Assembly (NCBI RefSeq): GCF_032854445.1 | Contig: NC_088301.1 | Location: 18,053,223 to 18,117,222, forward strand | Source: Liolophura sinensis | Lineage: Eukaryota; Mollusca; Polyplacophora; Chitonida; Chitonidae | Direction of reading: 5' to 3' | DNA length: 64,000 nt | Shown here: piece after piece, positions 21,500 through 31,230 of the stretch | Layout: the number at the start of each line of letters is the position of its first letter | Numbering within the stretch: position 1 is the first letter of the stretch | Notes under the pieces: model-generated | What the model was told of the DNA's origin: nothing | Databases searched by the model: none | Seen by the model: the letters and a program-made list of their open reading frames with translations, nothing else | Translations under genes and position numbers: made by a program

Positions 21500-22086
21500 T
21501 GATGCCCACTGCGCGATTATCTGTGGACAGACGAACTGCGGCAAAACAGTCTTCGTGCTTGACCTGCTTGAGGGGCCTTTCCGCGGTTTCTTTCATCACA
21601 TTGTGATCCTGTGCCTCACTCTTAAGCATAACGAGGCGTACCGGCGGCGATGGATACTGTCTGACCCTGAGGTCTATTGTTGTGATCCTGGCGAGCGGCT
21701 CAACGACTGCCTGAGAACTTTCTACAGATTGTTCGAGGGGGAGCCCACCCTATACATCATCGATGCTTGTAGCGCGTTAGAGGCGATGAAGAAGAAACAA
21801 AAAATGCTGTCATTCATGGCTTTCTCGGGCCGTCATGCAAACCAAAGCGTCTAGGTCCTCACTCAGAAATACAACGCCGTCCTCAAAGACTTTCGCGAGC
21901 AGACAAGGTGGGTGGCTTTATTCCACTGCAAAGATCGGCACTCGTTCAACGAATGCCTGGAGGAGAACCACTTCATCGAGGCCGAGAGCGAAAAGGCAGA
22001 GGTTCGACAGAAGCTCAAGAACAATCCGCATTCTAAGCTCCTGCTAATGAATGATACGCCCGCCACATTTAAGATTATATATTAGA
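21471..22086 (+). pseudogene. A32/FtsK-HerA-type genome-packaging ATPase with one internal stop
   Basis: From ATG 21471 the protein has Walker A GQTNCGKT at residues 19-26, a Walker B-like LYIIDAC around 94-100, and an arginine/sensor stretch SGRHANQSV at 119-127. This is the signature of Polinton/NCLDV A32-like packaging ATPases, which pump DNA into capsids. A TAG at 21852-21854 follows GRHANQSV. The same frame then continues open to 22084-22086 with conserved-looking sequence, so the stop is a single point change rather than the true end. Walker B has Ala where the second acidic residue is usual. It overlaps the capsid gene, consistent with co-expression of morphogenesis genes. Confidence 0.83.
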
Positions 22087-22110
22087 CGTAGTCGCCCCTA
22101 CATATTAATA

Positions 22111-22530
22111 ATGCATACCGATGAACTTATAGACGATATTCTGGGCGCAGAGGAGGAGGAGGAGGAAGAGGAGAAGCAGAGCCAACAGCCCAGCAAACAT
22201 GCACAGCAGCTCAGGGATAGGCTGGCGGCACTTGCGGTGGGTGGGCAGTTCAAGCGATATCTGCAAAAAGACGTAACAGCCGCTGAGATCGACGCCATGA
22301 GCGACGAAGACGTTGAAAGGCTGCACTCCAGGTACGAGGCTAAGCTCGGTGCGCGGATGGTTGACGGTCTCGGAGGTATATTCTTGAGATATTATGTAAG
22401 GGCAGCCAGCTGGCTCCTACCAATCCCAGCCGAGAATCGACCAATGCTCATTGTACAGCTCGCCATCGACCCATTTGTTGAACAGGCGCTTAGCAGTGCT
22501 AGCTGCTGGCTATACTACTGCTATGGTTAG
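22111..22530 (+). CDS. small acidic Polinton protein, function unknown
   Basis: 139 residues from ATG 22111 (MHTDELIDDILG), followed by a run of eight glutamates. After the Glu run come QPSKHAQQLRDRLAALAVGG and a helical, charged middle. The C-terminal third contains IFLRYYVRAASWLLPIPAEN. It lies 24 bp after the ATPase. I know similar acidic-start proteins directly after the ATPase in other Polintons but no function is established. The frame is intact. The (GAGGAG)n codon run at 22150-22175 is a microsatellite prone to length change. Confidence 0.55.
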   Translation: MHTDELIDDILGAEEEEEEEEKQSQQPSKHAQQLRDRLAALAVGGQFKRYLQKDVTAAEIDAMSDEDVERLHSRYEAKLGARMVDGLGGIFLRYYVRAASWLLPIPAENRPMLIVQLAIDPFVEQALSSASCWLYYCYG

Positions 22531-22603
22531 TAGAAGGCACCGTTAACCATGGCGCTAACCACTACTGAGCACTGCTCATTTAAACACCACTGCTCTCCTA
22601 GAA

Positions 22604-23138
22604 ATGATGATCCCGAGGAACATGAGTACAACGAATCCGGAAGGCCCGAAGGAAGCGGAGGGGGTGACAGCGGATTCTACGAATGACGGCCCTGCGAAGA
22701 ATCCCAAAAGAGTCGCTGCTGGTCGAGCGGGTGCTGCAGCGAGAAAGGCCAAGGCCGAAAAGCTCAAGGACGAGCTTCGCGAGGCAAAGGCTGCTTTGCT
22801 TGGTGCAGCTGATTCCACCAAGAAACAGCCGAAGGAACCGGATTCTACAAAGGAGGGGGAGCAACAGATTTTGCGAAGGAACCGGATTCTACGAATGCAC
22901 ACCAATTCACCCGCTGGAGGCCGCACTAGCGTTATTAGGCGTTGGCGGCCTTGCAGTGCTTGCGTTGCTACGCCCTTGGCGCAGCCGCTATACAGCACGA
23001 GGTGAAGATATTACGCCGCATGCACGAGGTGCAGATATTACGCCGCATGCAGATATCACGCCGCAAGAAAAGAATCTCCATTTGAATACACGTCGCGACC
23101 CTTTCTATATAGATCAGCATGTCTACTCCACCCTGTGA
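22604..23138 (+). pseudogene. basic/helical Polinton protein with TM segment, frameshifted
   Basis: It starts at ATG 22604 or 22622 (MSTTNPEGPKEAEG). A lysine/alanine-rich helical region follows (NPKRVAAGRAGAAARKAKAE, DELREAKAALLG). Near 22880-22920 the frame changes. The following frame gives EAALALLGVGGLAVLALL, a transmembrane helix, and a short tail ending at 23138. A GGATTCTAC(G/A)AA box recurs four times (about 22674, 22841, 22884 and nearby), a small internal repeat that may have caused the shift by slippage. The N-terminal part resembles DNA- or membrane-interacting small virion proteins, but the role is unknown. It overlaps the next start by 20 bp. Confidence 0.5.
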
Positions 23139-23358
23139 CGGAAAAGTGCTAGTGAACGCGGCCTACCACGCCGCTGTGGTCTCTCTCCTGGCTACTGGGT
23201 ACGCTCGTCTCGGCCAGATGTTCCTGAAAGGAGTCCTCCCGAAGCTGAACTTAACACCCCGTGACGTCGGCATGGTCATTGCAGATGTAGGCCGGGCCAT
23301 GTTTTCGAAGGACCTGCTAATTAAACTAGGGCTCCTTCCTCCCAATATAATCAAGTAG
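23119..23358 (+). CDS. small Polinton protein with hydrophobic helix
   Basis: 79 residues from ATG 23119 (MSTPPCDGKVLVNAAYHAAV). A central hydrophobic helix (VVSLLATGYARLGQMFL) is followed by LNLTPRDVGMVIADVGRAMF and a short C-terminus. I recognise the TPxDVxMVxADV pattern from other Polinton/adintovirus small proteins of unknown function. It is intact, overlaps the previous gene and is 2 bp from the next, so it is part of one late-type block. Confidence 0.55.
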   Translation: MSTPPCDGKVLVNAAYHAAVVSLLATGYARLGQMFLKGVLPKLNLTPRDVGMVIADVGRAMFSKDLLIKLGLLPPNIIK

Positions 23359-23360
23359 TA

Positions 23361-23812
23361 ATGGCCTCCATCGCAATGATGATGGTCGGCGCCCTCGTAA
23401 ACGCTTTGGCCTTTAGCGGGAGCAACTATATGTTTTCGATGCTGAGGTGTTCCGGTGTCGACGAAGAGCGGGGGCGCCATGACCGTGCTGTAGAGCAGCT
23501 CCAAGCCGCCCAGGAAAAATGGGCCCGAAAGCGCACTGAGCGCTTGGACTGGAGATGAAAGATGAACTCCGCCGCCAGGGTCACGCTGTCCAAACGTTCC
23601 GGGATGTCGACGCTGCAATCTGCGAGTATTCTAGGGTCACGGGCAAAACTCTTACACGCGATGCACGCGAGGCGCTGCTGGGCTCAGAGCCACAGCTCTC
23701 CGATTTCTATGTGCCTAGTGAAGATCAAAAACACCGCGAGATGACCTTTGTCATCCTGGGGACGTGTGTGGTTGTGGGTGTGAGTTACGGAATCGCAAAA
23801 CTCACCAAGTAA
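23361..23812 (+). pseudogene. small membrane Polinton protein, one frameshift near 23555
   Basis: It starts at ATG 23361 (MASIAMMMVGALVNALAFSG), a hydrophobic N-terminal anchor ending GSNYMFSML, then a charged helix (HDRAVEQLQAAQEKWARKRT). At ~23550-23556 the frame changes and continues as DELRRQGHAVQTFRDVD to a second hydrophobic anchor (EMTFVILGTCVVVGVSYGIA) ending at 23812. The two-anchor layout and the LAFSGSNY motif are characteristic of a Polinton family known from other invertebrates. The single-base change suggests recent inactivation. Confidence 0.55.
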
Positions 23813-23925
23813 TCCGAACTGACTGTGCCGGACTCGCCATCGAGCTCCTCGCCGGGCACGATCTTAGTAGTGAGGTGGTTCTGCGCCGCAACGATCTTTT
23901 TCGTCGCAAATCTTTTAGAGGGCTG

Positions 23926-26900
23926 CTAGAATACCTTGATGACATGGCTAGTAAGGTGTCTGCTCGCCTGGCAAATATCTACTACAGCCCTCGTGGGTAA
24001 TGGAAGGGCCTCGCGGCCATCCAGAAACTGGCCACTGCGGCTAAAGTCTTTGTACTGTTTATGGCGGATGCACTTTTCCACAACTCCCTTTTTTACGCCC
24101 TTGGCCTTCTTAATGTTGGCTCCGCCTGCCTCCAGAATGGAGTACATCTTGGGGCGCAGACCAATGTATTCGGCGATCGGCCGCCCCGCGCACTCGTCCT
24201 TAATTTTCCCCAATACCTTCATATTTGGTACGCTGTGCAGGGGGTGGTCTTTTGGGTAATCTGAGGTGTCGTACAGGTTTGCATTCTCAGCCATATGCCT
24301 ATAAACATCCTCAGTCTGAATCTCGAGTAGCAGACTATCCGTGTCAGTGTAGAGGAGCTGGCAGCGCTCTCCGTACTGGGCCTTCATGTGGTTGTAGTAG
24401 AAGTCATACATCAGGTGCTTGGAGAGATCGAGAATGCTTATGTCCACGTAGATAGGTCGGTTTAGGACTAGACGGGTCTTATGCATCTGAATCGCTGCGA
24501 GGTAATCATCAAATATGTTTGCCCGTGCGAAGCTCGGGCTGGCTATCAAGCGTTGGAGCTTGTCGTCTTCTCCAGAACGTACCAGCTTGACGTCCACACG
24601 CTTCTGGAGGTTCTCCATGGTTTTTCCGAAGACCGAGTTGTTCATTAGCTTGTCCAGGTCCTTCTCGAATTTACTCGCGGCCGTTTTTCGGAGCTCGGTG
24701 TTCATCCTGATATAGGGTTCCATCCAAGGGCTCTGGGCGAATCTCAGGGCCCGGTGAACCTTTGTCAGGCGCATTCCCAGAGATAGATAAAGGTGTAGGT
24801 TCCGGTAGTGCAGGACGTACCGTTCCTTGTTGCGGAAGTTGGGGACCAGCTTTTCGACCTCGGTAGGCGCTTTCTTGCCGAGAAGGCCGTGCTGATAGTC
24901 TGACATCCACTCCTTCTGGACCACCAGACGCTCCGGGGCTAATGGGTAGCTGTTTTGTGCGTTATGTAGGCCGGCCGGATACTCTAGGTCGGCCTCTAGG
25001 ATGTAACCGGAAGGACTGTCGTGGGGGTGGGTAGCAATCGTTTCACCGAGACGCTGCGCGTCACCTACCCACTGGAAGCCTCCCGTTGGAAGAAACTGAC
25101 TCATAGCCCAGCCATATAGATTATTGGCGTCTAGGTATTGGATGTAGCTGTTTGGACTTTCTGGGTTGTATCCCTCCACCTGCGGATTATTGGCTTTGGC
25201 GTATAGCTTACTTACCATGGAGATTCCTCCTCGCAACCCCTTCTCAATGAAGAGATGTTGGTCGTAGTCGGTCAACAGCTCCAGCTCTACCCCGGTCTTC
25301 TTGAACAGCGCATCCCATGAGAGACCTGGGCTCGAAAAGTAGTGAGTAGGGTCCAATCCATACTGCCGTAAACAAGTCTTCCGGAAGGCCTCAAACACAT
25401 CGGCCAACAGGAGCACGTCTGTGTGGCGGTAAAGGTCTGTGTAGTCTCCCAGATTGGTGCAGTCAAATAGCTTCCATACCTGTTGAGCGTGGATGTAGTC
25501 CTCATCGCTAATGCCTCCGACTTTGAGCTTACTGTAGAATGCCTCTTTGGGTGGGAGGCTGGACTCGTCGAAGCGCTCCCAGGAGTCCATATACTCATAA
25601 GGGTAGACCTCCTTGCGCATGAGTAGCCTTCGTTTTTCTTCGGCGGGCTCATACCGGGCTGTGATGTGGAAAGCCACAGGTTTGTTGGCCTCAACCAGAT
25701 TGTCAAGGGAAGTCGGTAAGAATTGAACGCTGTCGATGAAGCGGAGCTGCCCCAGCGAGAAGGAGATGTACTTTTCCGTGTTGTTGGCGATGCAGGAGAT
25801 GCGGCCCTCCACCTTACCTATGGCTTGCATCAGGAGGTGGCCGTCGTAGCCCCGTAGGTTATGGAAGACTACTGGTATGGCTGTCTTGGGGCCCAGCCGC
25901 AACTTTAGGTTGCATGCCTTATGTGCCGCGCCTCTGTACTTGCCAGTGATATGGCAGTGATCGCGCACAGAATCGGCGGCCAGAGGCTTCTCACACACGT
26001 GACAGGTTGTGGCGTTGTTGTGGGCCTGCCAGTCTTGGGGAGTCATATTCATGGCTATAGGGTTGGCTAGAACATTTTTGATTTCCTGCTCCTCCTGTTG
26101 GAGAGCTCTGAGGAAGTGTTCCGTCGCGTTAGGGCCTCTGTATTCAACGGGGCGTTTTGTGTGGCCGTCGCAACGCACCACAACATAGCAGTAACTACAG
26201 GGCTCGTGGTGCTGAGTCTTTTGAGTGCTGCTTTCTGTAGGTGACGGCGGCGGGCCTTCAACTTTTCTGGTCAGAGCCTCGAAGTCGGCATATATGATGA
26301 ACGGCATCGGTAGCTGTTTGTGGTTGTTCTGAAAGGTAAACTTGTTGAAGGTGAAATGCCCCTCCTGGGGCATTTCCACCCTTACCGCCGTCTGGCCAAT
26401 CCCTCGGCATCCCGGTTTATGCGCCTCGAGCAGATCCTCCCTTGTGTAACCGTGTAGGCAGCGCTCGCAGAAGTGTTTGCGATTTCGTTTCTTACTTTCT
26501 TGGAACAGGAGACGATGGAGATCTTTTATCCACGTATAATTGAATTTGCCTGCCTTCCCAATCAGCAGCAGATTGATTCGGGGCGTGTCGCCGGGCTTCT
26601 TGCTGAGGCGGTTCACGATCACACCCTTGTCCCACCCGAACACGTTGATGGCGAGGTCGTTCTTTTCCTCCACTTTAGGGATCTGAGAGATGGGCGTGGG
26701 GGCGTCGATCCCCCCAAATCAAGACCATCATTGGTGGGATATTTTGTTGGTCTCTGAGGGTCCCGGGCGGTTGGAAATAAGGCAGATCGGAGTGCCCATC
26801 GGAGGCAGTCGTCGTCTTTGTTCTTCACATTAATGACTGCTTTCTTATTACTCACAGCTGCAGGTAGGGGGATGTAGGACCCCCCCCCCCCCCCCCCCCC

Positions 26901-27610
26901 CTCAGTGGCTGATACCTTGCAATGTCAAGCCAGAGTGTTTGCACCCCATTGACAACCCACCCTGACCCTCGCTGTGTCCATTTTTCCAGCACCTCCTGGA
27001 TGGTGGGGAAGGCCTTATCTAGAGCCCCGTCAATGTCGCCAGCCTCTAAGAGGGCCTCCTGTTTGCTGTGGAGTACTGGGCTGGTATACTCTTCACTGCC
27101 ATCGGCGTTGCCCTTTCGCAGCTGAACCCTGAGGCCTAATTGGAACTTAACCCCGTTAAGTGCCAGGATCTCTTCTTCTAGATTCTGGTGAATAATGGCT
27201 CGAATTTCTTCTAAGAAGGCTATTGGGTCCGTCCAAACGCCTTCGGGTACGCCCATCTGCCAGACCCGGAGGAGATTCCTTATAGCACGGCCGGTGTTAG
27301 TGAATTCTAGTTTCTTTTCGCCCAGTATTCCGCCTAGCAATTCATCCAACTCCCCGTTACTGAGGAGGTTCTTGGCGTCTTGCTTCAACCCCTCATTACT
27401 TAGCGGGCTCTTGACGTCTTCCTTCAACTCCTCGTTACTTCGGGAGTTCAACTCAGCCACAGCCGTTTTATGCCTGTCGAGGATCCCCTGCAATTCTTCC
27501 AAGGCATTGCGGGACCGTGGGTACTTAGGCCGCACACCTAGGAGCGTCTCAAACTCCCCCCGTAGTGCTCGGGCTTTTTGATGGTGCCTCATTGCACGCG
27601 CCGATATCAT
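23926..27610 (-). pseudogene. protein-primed family B DNA polymerase (pPolB), frame broken in N-terminal third
   Basis: It starts at ATG 27610. The N-terminal frame (to ~26880) ends in the conserved RGSGWVVNGVQTLWLDIARY. A 22-base C tract on + (26880-26901) changes frame to INVKNKDDDCLRWALRSALF, and a C6 run (26710-26715) changes it again. The rest is one 915-residue open frame. In it are a zinc-finger-like CERC..H..GC (~69-89), Exo I YADFEA (D130/E132), an endonuclease VII-like CHVC...HCH...CN insert (224-255), Exo II HNLRGYDGH (271-279), motif A LDANNLYGWAM (514-524), motif B KLMNNSVFGKT (675-685) and motif C YTDTDS (775-780). Catalytic residues are intact. The C-terminus after ~855 looks atypical and may be shifted too. 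Role: replication of the element from protein-primed ends. Confidence 0.9.
26880..26901 (+). repeat. C22 homopolymer inside the pPolB gene
   Basis: Twenty-two consecutive C (G on the coding strand) sit exactly between two in-family coding segments in different frames, where related proteins have only two glycines. It could be replication slippage in the genome or an assembly or base-calling artefact. Confidence 0.8.
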
Positions 27611-27631
27611 TATACAAATAACAGCATCTCT

Positions 27632-27910
27632 CTAATTGTAAATTTCGATAGCTGCCAGCCGTTTGAACTCATCCAAGAAAGTCTTGAGCCTCCGCTGTCT
27701 TTCACGCATCTGGACCCTATTATATCCGCAGGCCATGCAAAGCTGAAATCGGTTTTTAACACCCCGACCACAGCTAATACATGGAAGGGTACCAAGACCT
27801 TTGTACAGACGGTTTAGGTGAACCCCACAGTACTCCCCCAGACAACTCTTACCACAGAGCTCCGTGGAGCCTATGGGTAGCCACCGGCAATTATTATAAC
27901 CCTTTGGCAT
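27632..27910 (-). CDS. zinc-ribbon-like Polinton protein
   Basis: 92 residues from ATG 27910 (MPKGYNNCRWLPIG). Cysteine pairs are arranged CGKSCLGEYCGVH, CISCGRGV and CMACGYNR, giving at least two zinc-binding knuckles, followed by a basic helical C-terminus (RMRERQRRL-like). I recognise the family as a regular neighbour of the Polinton polymerase. Nucleic-acid binding is inferred from zinc and basic residues. It is intact and lies 22 bp upstream of pPolB on the same strand, likely co-transcribed from the right terminal repeat side. Confidence 0.62.
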   Translation of the reverse strand: MPKGYNNCRWLPIGSTELCGKSCLGEYCGVHLNRLYKGLGTLPCISCGRGVKNRFQLCMACGYNRVQMRERQRRLKTFLDEFKRLAAIEIYN

Positions 27911-27979
27911 GTTGTTGTTGTATACACAATTGGTGTAGAAGCATATCTGAGCAATGGGTATGTCTAATAGAACCCCAGA

Positions 27980-28144
27980 TGGGGGGGGTGGGGCCTCTAT
28001 TTTGTTCTGGGGAGGGCCCCAACGGGGTGTGCGCCAGAACCTATAGTGTGTATACTAGAACTTCTGGACCTCGCCGGGAATAGGGGCTGGGAGCCTCTAT
28101 TTGCCAAGGGGGGCGTGCGCCAGAACCCTCCCTCCTACACTACT
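27980..28144 (-). repeat. Polinton right terminal inverted repeat
   Basis: Reverse complement of 14476-14640 with scattered mismatches, ending CCTCCTACACTACT. The extreme end differs by one position from the left end (GTAGGG versus GTAGTG). Confidence 0.88.
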
Positions 28145-28150
28145 AACAAA
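28145..28150 (+). repeat. 6 bp target-site duplication (right)
   Basis: AACAAA immediately after the right terminal repeat, same as 14470-14475. Confidence 0.75.
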
Positions 28151-28185
28151 GACCATAATAAGTTATTATTAACAAAAAGGGACCT

Positions 28186-28890
28186 GTCGCATTGATAGCA
28201 AACCAAAGTTCGCTAATCGCCATTTTCGCTACGATTGGGTCCGCCGCCCTTGGCATCGTCCGGAAAACGATAAACTCATGGAAAGTTTGGAATGGAACCA
28301 TAAAGTTTTCACCATTGTAAGATTGATGGGTAATGCATTTGAGAGTTTTACATTAGGTTTTTAACAACGAACGGAGGGAAGTATAATCAACTACTGTTAA
28401 AATAGAAGATGATCTTGAACTTCACAGGAGGTGATTTGAAAATGGGGGCTTGAGAAATTCGTAAGCTGTCCGAGGCAATGTGTCTGTTGTACTTGTGTTA
28501 ATTGCCACTTTATGATTTCTGTTATTCCCACATGCGAAGATGACTTAAATTCAGAATTACAGAAGATCACAGAAAACCTTTTTTATGTCGCTTCCAGTTT
28601 GGGCACTTTGAGGACAGCTCAGGTGACAGGACTGAGTTTTAAGTAAGAGGGGCTTGTGTAAAAGCTTAGCTGGGGACATGACCGTCAGATGTAGGATGTA
28701 TATTTGTAAGTTGTACATTGCTGTGCCATTTCGAACCGCATTTTAACATTATTGACAGTTCGAAAAGGGCTACAGATCGGCATTGGACAGATACTTTGAA
28801 GATCTGCTTGTGCATGAGGCCTGTGTAGCAATAAGCGGTCGACTTCCCTCCCATGTCCGTTTGCTTAGTCAAACGTTCAGTGAAAACTTC
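28186..28890. repeat. paralogous block W, copy near the Polinton
   Basis: GTCGCATTGATAGCAAACC and the following ~390 bp match 34,902-35,290 (GTCGCATTGAAAGCAAACC...) at clearly less than full identity. A later part (GACTTCCCTCCCATGTCCGT) also matches 35,300. This is non-coding paralogous DNA of the lectin-gene neighbourhood. Confidence 0.75.
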
Positions 28891-28975
28891 TTGTTTTCCA
28901 CCGTTTTGGTGTGAGTTTGTGTACATTCTGGGCAAGTTTGTTAGTAACTAGCCAAAGGTCGGTGGTTTGCCTCGG

Positions 28976-29130
28976 TTTCCGGATTAACAGACTGACAACA
29001 TGACGGACTAACAGGCTGGCCGAATGACTTACAAACAAACTGACGAATGGCTTACTGACGGACTGACAGATCAGGTGTAAACCTGTAGTCCCCTTCTGTA
29101 CCGGTGTAGCTTTCAAATTATTATGTTTGT
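28976..29130. repeat. degenerate GACGGACTGAC-type repeat with conserved flank
   Basis: Irregular tandem CTGACGGA/GACTAACA words are followed by CAGGTGTAAACCTGTAGTCC and a box ending in ATTATTATGTTTG. The same arrangement recurs at 31,048-31,230, so this is a dispersed element, class unknown. Confidence 0.5.
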
Positions 29131-29864
29131 TATATCTATCCTTTATAATCCCTTCCCGGGATGCTGTGTGATGTGAACACAAAGTTTAGCAAATACATGT
29201 AGACACTCACGCATTTGATTTATTTATCTGTTTGGTGTTTATAGCCGTCACACTTAGATGGACTGGAAAGACGTTGTATCCCTTCCACCAATCTACATTT
29301 TAACATGTTTACTTATATGGGACTCTGGTATTATGCACTGTGACGTAATGTATGATATCCCACAAAAGGTTACATTTACGGAGATCTTCTGTAAACGTGC
29401 ATATGGGATATAGATCAATGTGCCCTTGCCACAGTCGAGTGATTAGAACGTCTATCACGGCAAATACGGCGGCACATCGTGACTCGTGTCGTGCGTAAGA
29501 CTTCCTCGTTTGATTGTCATTCAGCACAAAGAGGACTGGCCAAGTACACTGCGCGTTACCACCAACAAGACTCGTTTGAATGGCATGTGACAAGATTCAC
29601 ACAGCAATGTTGCTAGTTACTTCTGTAACGATCCAGTAACACTAGAAAGAAACAGCGACCAAATCTGAGTATAGGGTTAGCTGCGTTTTAATCAAAGTAA
29701 TGTAGTGAATTAACAACTGGTGAATAAAAATGACAACACCAGATGGCCCAGTTAAAACAATGTATTGATGTACAATGACACATGTGTACAATGATACCAA
29801 ATGCAATAGCACTGGTTTACATCAGTGCATACAAAACCAATACAAGAATGCATACAATACCTAA

Positions 29865-30010
29865 TATTAGATTAGTGTTTTACGCCATATTCAATAATAT
29901 TTCACCTATACGACGGCGGTCAGCATTATTTTGGCAGGGAACCAGCAGACCACGGTGAAAACCCACGACCATTCGCAAGTTGCTGTCAGACCTTCCTATT
30001 TACCACACAA
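29865..30010 (-). repeat. SINE 3'-part fragment
   Basis: On + it reads GTGTTTTACGCCATATTC, ACGGCGGTCAGCATTATTTT, then AAACCCACGACCATTCGCAA, the reverse complement of the tail region of the SINE at 39.1-39.36 kb. The tRNA-like head is missing. Confidence 0.6.
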
Positions 30011-30381
30011 ACAATAAACAACACATTATAAACCAAAACATTTATATGAATACATAAATATACACCTTCTTTATCACAAAACGCGTTAAGAACGTTATAG
30101 CGAGATTTGAATTCAGTTTTCCTGATTGTCCTGTTACAAGGAAAAGTAATTATTTAGTCTTGAGTCATGAATAGAAATAATGCATTTGTATCCAATACCT
30201 CTTTTCCAGAGGCTATGGGCGGGGCACTTGGAGTGTCCATGGTTATTACATCAAGATGTTCCTTTTATGACAGTATGACTGAAATATCTGTAATTTTCTT
30301 CGACCTCAGAATTATCCATGGGATACGAGTTTTAAATCTAAATTTGATGGCATGCCTTCTATATCGACTATCTTCGATGAA

Positions 30382-30497
30382 TCATTGGGAAACGACGGCC
30401 GCTTCTCTGTTACCAGCTTTATTTGCTATTTGTACATCATGTATTTCATATTCTTTCGCTATTTGATGTTTTAAGCAGTTTTGAAAATTGCAATTAT
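30382..30497 (-). CDS. candidate terminal exon (cytoplasmic tail?)
   Basis: A minus-strand open stretch after a possible acceptor (ATAAATAG at 30498-30505) encodes HQIAKEYEIHDVQIANKAGN and ends at a TGA at 30382-30384. The paralogous sequence near 55,620-55,732 has a better acceptor (CTGAACAG) but an internal stop and frame changes. Tail-like composition with a tyrosine suggests a short cytoplasmic end, but no domain is recognised. Confidence 0.25.
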
Positions 30498-31047
30498 CTA
30501 TTTATAACACGACGCCCTGTTCGATCTATAAGAGATGTACGAATGTCCGACTGAATACGATATAAGTTATTTACACGAACAGTTAGAGTAAAACCCCAGT
30601 TCTCAGGTAAACTGACAAAAGGGCGTATTTCACCGGTTTTTCACAAGGTACATGTAACAAACATCATGAAGGCATACTGTGGAAACAATACATCCGCTCT
30701 ACCGTTTTGGACATTAGGATAACATGTATAAAGGAGACCACGACAAAACAATACAGGTTATAATTTTGTTGAAAATGGATGAAACGGCCCAAAATCGTAC
30801 TTTGCCTCTAACTTTTCTGCGAAAAGCCACGTAGATACCGAGCTGAACAAAAAACAATACGAAAAAGGTATGGAAGCCGAATAAGGCCATCTTCGTACCA
30901 TCGTTTCTTTGCCCGGTGATGGTATGAAGTCATGGCACGATAATACCATCGCCTGCTTCAGTATACTCATTTGACCAGTGCAATGCATTGTGGTCTTTAT
31001 TTTCTGTTTTCGCTACTCGTACTTGCCCAAAATTTTGTTGCGGTGTA

Positions 31048-31230
31048 AGAGACTGACGGATTGACGGATTGACGGCATGACGGACTAACAGACTAAAGGA
31101 AAGACAGACTGACTGAATAACGGACTAACAAAGTGACGGAATGGCGTACTGACGGACTGACATACCAGGTGTAAGCCTGCAGTCCCCTTCAATAATTGTA
31201 GCTTTAAAATTATTATGTTATATCTCTTCT
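31048..31230. repeat. degenerate GACGGACTGAC-type repeat, second copy
   Basis: Same word structure as 28,976-29,130, followed by CAGGTGTAAGCCTGCAGTCC and AAATTATTATGTTATATCTC. A third, more diverged tract lies at 33,075-33,270 without the flank. Confidence 0.5.

Larger units (their letters stand above)
14476..28144. mobile_element. Polinton/Maverick (adintovirus-like) element, 13.7 kb
   Basis: A 13,669 bp element with ~165 bp terminal inverted repeats and AACAAA target duplications. It encodes a protein-primed family B DNA polymerase, A32-like packaging ATPase, double jelly-roll major capsid protein and a set of conserved small proteins. These are the hallmark genes of Polintons. The gene blocks are 15.9-17.6 (minus), 17.6-18.9 (plus), 18.9-20.2 (minus), 20.2-23.8 (plus) and 23.9-27.9 kb (minus). 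The interior is visibly GC-richer than the flanks and has almost no spacing between genes. No retroviral-type integrase and no Ulp1-like protease frame was found. Several genes have stops or frameshifts, so the copy is degenerate as a virus-like or self-mobilising unit. Confidence 0.93.
29480..30500. repeat. paralogous block shared with 54.3-55.7 kb
   Basis: GACTCGTTTGAATGGCATGTGACAAG near 29,570 matches 54,360, and ATTGCAATTATCT at 30,487 matches 55,722. The two copies are diverged and differ by indels, so this is old duplication. Confidence 0.65.

Noticed and set aside
24671-25706. Additional minus-strand frames inside the polymerase gene
   Set aside because: They overlap the motif-bearing polymerase frame in another register and have no motifs of their own.
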